Of a stretch of DNA of 64,000 nucleotides, positions 62,036 through 64,000 are shown piece after piece. The position numbers were made by a program, and so were the translations under genes. Source of the DNA: an uncultured Flavobacterium sp. Its GTDB lineage: Bacteria; Bacteroidota; Bacteroidia; Flavobacteriales; Flavobacteriaceae. Each line of letters opens with the position of its first letter. Position 1 is the stretch's first letter. The notes beneath the pieces are model-generated. The model was not told the origin of the DNA. It searched no databases and saw only the letters and a program-made list of their open reading frames with translations. The DNA lies in the NCBI RefSeq assembly GCF_963422545.1, contig NZ_OY730230.1, positions 372,001 through 436,000 on the forward strand, written 5' to 3'.

Positions 62036-62052
62036 CATAAAAACTATATTTA

Positions 62053-63222
62053 ATGGAAAAAATATTCGATAACACTCAAGTTGCATTTTCACTAAAAAGT
62101 GATACTGAACTTGACAGGGCTTATTTTCTTTTTAAAATGATCGACAGCGAACCTTTGGTTAGAATTGGTACAGCAGTTACTAATTTTGCTATCAAAGCAC
62201 ATCTTCCTGTAGAAGGATTAATTCGTGCGACGGTTTTTGATCATTTTTGCGGTGGTATTAACGAAGACGATTGTATTACAGTAGTAGACAAAATGTTTAC
62301 AAAAGGTGTTTCGTCTGTATTAGATTATTCGGTTGAAGGAAAAGAAGAAGAAGCTCAGTTTGATGCGGCTTTAGAAATGACATTAAAAACTGTGGAATTT
62401 GCAAAAGAACGCTTAGCGATTCCGTTTGCTGTTTTCAAACCAACAGGTTTTGGTCGTTTTGAATTGTATGAAAAATTAGGAGAAAAACAAACGTTAACTC
62501 CAGATGAGCAAGCAGAGTGGGATAGAGTAGTGGCTCGTTTTGATCATGTTTGCAGTGAAGCACACAAAAAAGATGTTGCCTTATTGATTGATGGTGAAGA
62601 AAGCTGGATGCAGGATGCTGCTGATAGTTTAGTTACCGAAATGATGCGCAAATACAATAAAGAGAAAGCAATTGTTTTTAATACTTTGCAAATGTACCGT
62701 TGGGATCGTTTGGATTATTTGAAAAAATTGCATGAAGTTGCCAAAAATGAAGGTTTCTTTATTGGAATGAAATTAGTTCGTGGTGCTTACATGGAAAAAG
62801 AAAACAAAAGAGCGGAAGAGAAAAATTATGTTTCGCCAATTTGTGTTTCTAAAGAAGCTACAGATATTAATTATGATGCTGCTGTACAGTATATGTTAGA
62901 GCATTTAGATATTATGTCAATTTTTGCAGGAACTCACAACGAATTGAGCTCTTATAAATTGATGGAAATGATGCAGGAAAAAGGAATTGCCAAAAATGAT
63001 CATAAAATCTGGTTTGGACAATTGTATGGAATGAGTGATAATATTAGTTACAACTTGGCTGAGAATGGTTATAATGTCGCTAAATATCTACCATTTGGTC
63101 CTGTAAAAGATGTTATGCCGTACTTAATTCGTCGTGCTGAAGAAAATACTTCGGTTGCAGGGCAAACAAGCCGCGAATTATCTATGATTAAAGCTGAACG
63201 CAAAAGAAGAAAAGGGAAATAG
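62053..63222 (+). CDS. Proline dehydrogenase, 389 aa
   Basis: A monofunctional FAD-dependent PRODH with a TIM barrel, the first step of proline use. Motifs include KLVRGAYMEKENKRAEEK (about residues 239-256), GTHNELSSYKLM, and WFGQLYGMSDNISYNLAENG (about 317-336) with YLPFGPVKDVMPYLIRRAEE. In many bacteria PRODH is fused to P5C dehydrogenase as PutA; here it stands alone, and the partner gene is not in the window. It is followed by two terminators. Confidence 0.94.
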   Translation: MEKIFDNTQVAFSLKSDTELDRAYFLFKMIDSEPLVRIGTAVTNFAIKAHLPVEGLIRATVFDHFCGGINEDDCITVVDKMFTKGVSSVLDYSVEGKEEEAQFDAALEMTLKTVEFAKERLAIPFAVFKPTGFGRFELYEKLGEKQTLTPDEQAEWDRVVARFDHVCSEAHKKDVALLIDGEESWMQDAADSLVTEMMRKYNKEKAIVFNTLQMYRWDRLDYLKKLHEVAKNEGFFIGMKLVRGAYMEKENKRAEEKNYVSPICVSKEATDINYDAAVQYMLEHLDIMSIFAGTHNELSSYKLMEMMQEKGIAKNDHKIWFGQLYGMSDNISYNLAENGYNVAKYLPFGPVKDVMPYLIRRAEENTSVAGQTSRELSMIKAERKRRKGK

Positions 63223-63251
63223 TTTTCAGTCTCACTTTTCAGTTTACATAT

Positions 63252-63284
63252 AAAAGCTCCAATTATAGATTGGGGCTTTTTTTA
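63252..63284 (+). terminator. Terminator of proline dehydrogenase
   Basis: A 12-bp stem AAAAGCTCCAAT with one T-G pair, loop TATAG, followed by T, 30 bases after the stop. Confidence 0.8.
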
Positions 63285-63290
63285 TGTAAT

Positions 63291-63323
63291 AAACCCGACA
63301 GGTTTTTAAAACCTGTCGGGTTT
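63291..63323. repeat. Palindromic repeat family B, copy 3
   Basis: The same 33-bp palindrome as at 41126-41158 (AAACCCGACAGG arms), directly after the proline dehydrogenase terminator. Confidence 0.7.
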
Positions 63324-63344
63324 AGTATCGTAATAGATTATGAC

Positions 63345-63386
63345 AAAAAAAGCCTGAAATAGTTAGATATTTCAGGCTTTTTTTTA
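63345..63386. terminator. Bidirectional terminator between proline dehydrogenase and ABC gene
   Basis: A 12-bp stem AAAGCCTGAAAT with its complement, flanked by A and T runs on both sides. It probably ends the minus-strand ABC gene as well. Confidence 0.75.
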
Positions 63387-63422
63387 TTGGAATTTGGAAT
63401 TTTAAAAATTGGAATTTTAATT

Positions 63423-64000
63423 TTAAGAATTACTAAACTGGAGATTACTTAAATTTTTATAAATACCATTTTCAAGATTTATCAATTCCTGATGTGTTCC
63501 TTCTTCAGTGATTATTCCGTTATCTAAAACTAAGATTTTATCAGCGTTTCTAATGGTTGAAAGACGGTGTGCAATAATAATACTTGTTCTTCCTTCCATT
63601 AAAACTTCTAATGCTTCCTGAACTAATTTTTCACTCTCACTATCTAAAGATGATGTTGCTTCGTCTAAAATCAAAATACTTGGATTTTTAAGCAAGGCTC
63701 TGGCGATCGCGATACGCTGACGTTGACCTCCTGATAACTTGACACCACGTTCTCCAACCAAAGTTTCGAATTTCTCCGGGAAACCTTCTACAAAATTTAA
63801 AGCATTGGCTTGTTTTGCAGCCAACATAATTTCTTCGTTTGTAGCATCCGGTTTTCCGTATGCAATATTTTCTCTAATAGTTCCTCCAAATAAAATAACA
63901 TCCTGAGGAACAATACTCATGTTTCCACGAAGATTTTCTAAATCATAGTCGTAGATATTTTTTCCGTCAACTAAAATTTCTCCTGAAGTTATATCGTAAA
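63423..64000 (-). CDS. ABC exporter, C-terminal ATPase part (cut by window edge)
   Basis: The nucleotide-binding domain of an ABC exporter of the MsbA/LmrA type. The reading frame stays open to the window edge beyond the internal ATG at 63920, so the gene continues off the right side. The Q-loop is VPQDV, the signature is LSGGQRQRIAIARA, the Walker B is ILILDEATSSLDSE, and the H-loop is IIAHRLSTIRNAD. The Walker A and membrane domain lie outside. The exporter substrate (lipid or drug) is not determined. Confidence 0.9.
   Translation of the reverse strand, partial: YDITSGEILVDGKNIYDYDLENLRGNMSIVPQDVILFGGTIRENIAYGKPDATNEEIMLAAKQANALNFVEGFPEKFETLVGERGVKLSGGQRQRIAIARALLKNPSILILDEATSSLDSESEKLVQEALEVLMEGRTSIIIAHRLSTIRNADKILVLDNGIITEEGTHQELINLENGIYKNLSNLQFSNS

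Noticed and set aside
1..64000. CRISPR arrays, tRNA, rRNA, prophage or IS genes
   Set aside because: No regularly spaced repeats, cloverleaf sequences, rRNA stretches, integrases or transposases were found. The tail-fibre-like genes have signal peptides and no phage neighbours.

Overview
The window looks like chromosome from a Flavobacterium (Bacteroidota). It is low in GC (roughly a third by eye), with Flavobacterium-style proteins throughout (UbiA/Maf/KdsC operon, CcsBA fusion, menaquinone genes, deoxyhypusine-synthase-like protein beside arginine decarboxylase). Several genes are preceded by the Bacteroidota -7 box TAnnTTTG instead of a sigma-70 -10 box, and Shine-Dalgarno sequences are mostly absent. 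It is largely a housekeeping region. I see no prophage, IS transposase, CRISPR array, rRNA or tRNA.

Layout. 1-9.6 kb: edge of a membrane protein, an unknown protein, and a minus-strand operon of a large secreted PIG-L deacetylase, a 35-residue membrane microprotein, a sodium:solute symporter and a membrane-anchored alpha/beta hydrolase; then a secreted His/Asp-rich protein, an outer-membrane barrel and MscS. 9.6-12.6 kb: Maf, UbiA, KdsC-like HAD and DUF2520 genes. 12.8-14.9 kb: two tandem secreted tail-fibre-like paralogues. 15-18.4 kb: CcsBA for cytochrome c maturation. 18.6-22 kb: DoxX, an ECF sigma/anti-sigma pair, a 48-residue secreted ORF, a 6S-like structured RNA candidate and glutathione peroxidase. 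22-34 kb: GNAT, a thioredoxin protein, then a scattered menaquinone cluster (menD, menB, menA, menC) mixed with DUF2853, CvfB-like, UPF0173, DUF2199 and TPR genes. 34-43 kb: HhH and OmpA proteins, CYTH, YpdA, SelO, MsrA, a class V aminotransferase and an AraC/oxidoreductase pair. 43-46.6 kb: a five-gene envelope/methyltransferase operon and an acyltransferase. 46.6-52.4 kb: a divergent XRE/M14 carboxypeptidase pair with six operator-like palindromes, Lrp, PEP carboxylase and DinB. 52.5-59 kb: RecQ, a polyamine operon (arginine decarboxylase, deoxyhypusine synthase family, acidic protein) with a leader ORF, and aroB. 59-64 kb: an O-antigen ligase/TPR gene that appears frameshifted, proline dehydrogenase and the end of an ABC exporter.

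Functional themes are respiration (menaquinone, CcsBA), thiol and oxidative repair (glutathione peroxidase, MsrA, YpdA, SelO), envelope biogenesis and polyamines. Intergenic DNA is rich in short non-coding palindromic repeats of at least five families. Some of them create false N-terminal extensions in naive ORF calls (DUF2199 gene, menC). The most interesting unexplained signals are the six-site operator array, the symporter-linked microprotein, the 6S-like RNA, the Arg-rich leader ORF before arginine decarboxylase, and the split O-antigen ligase gene.
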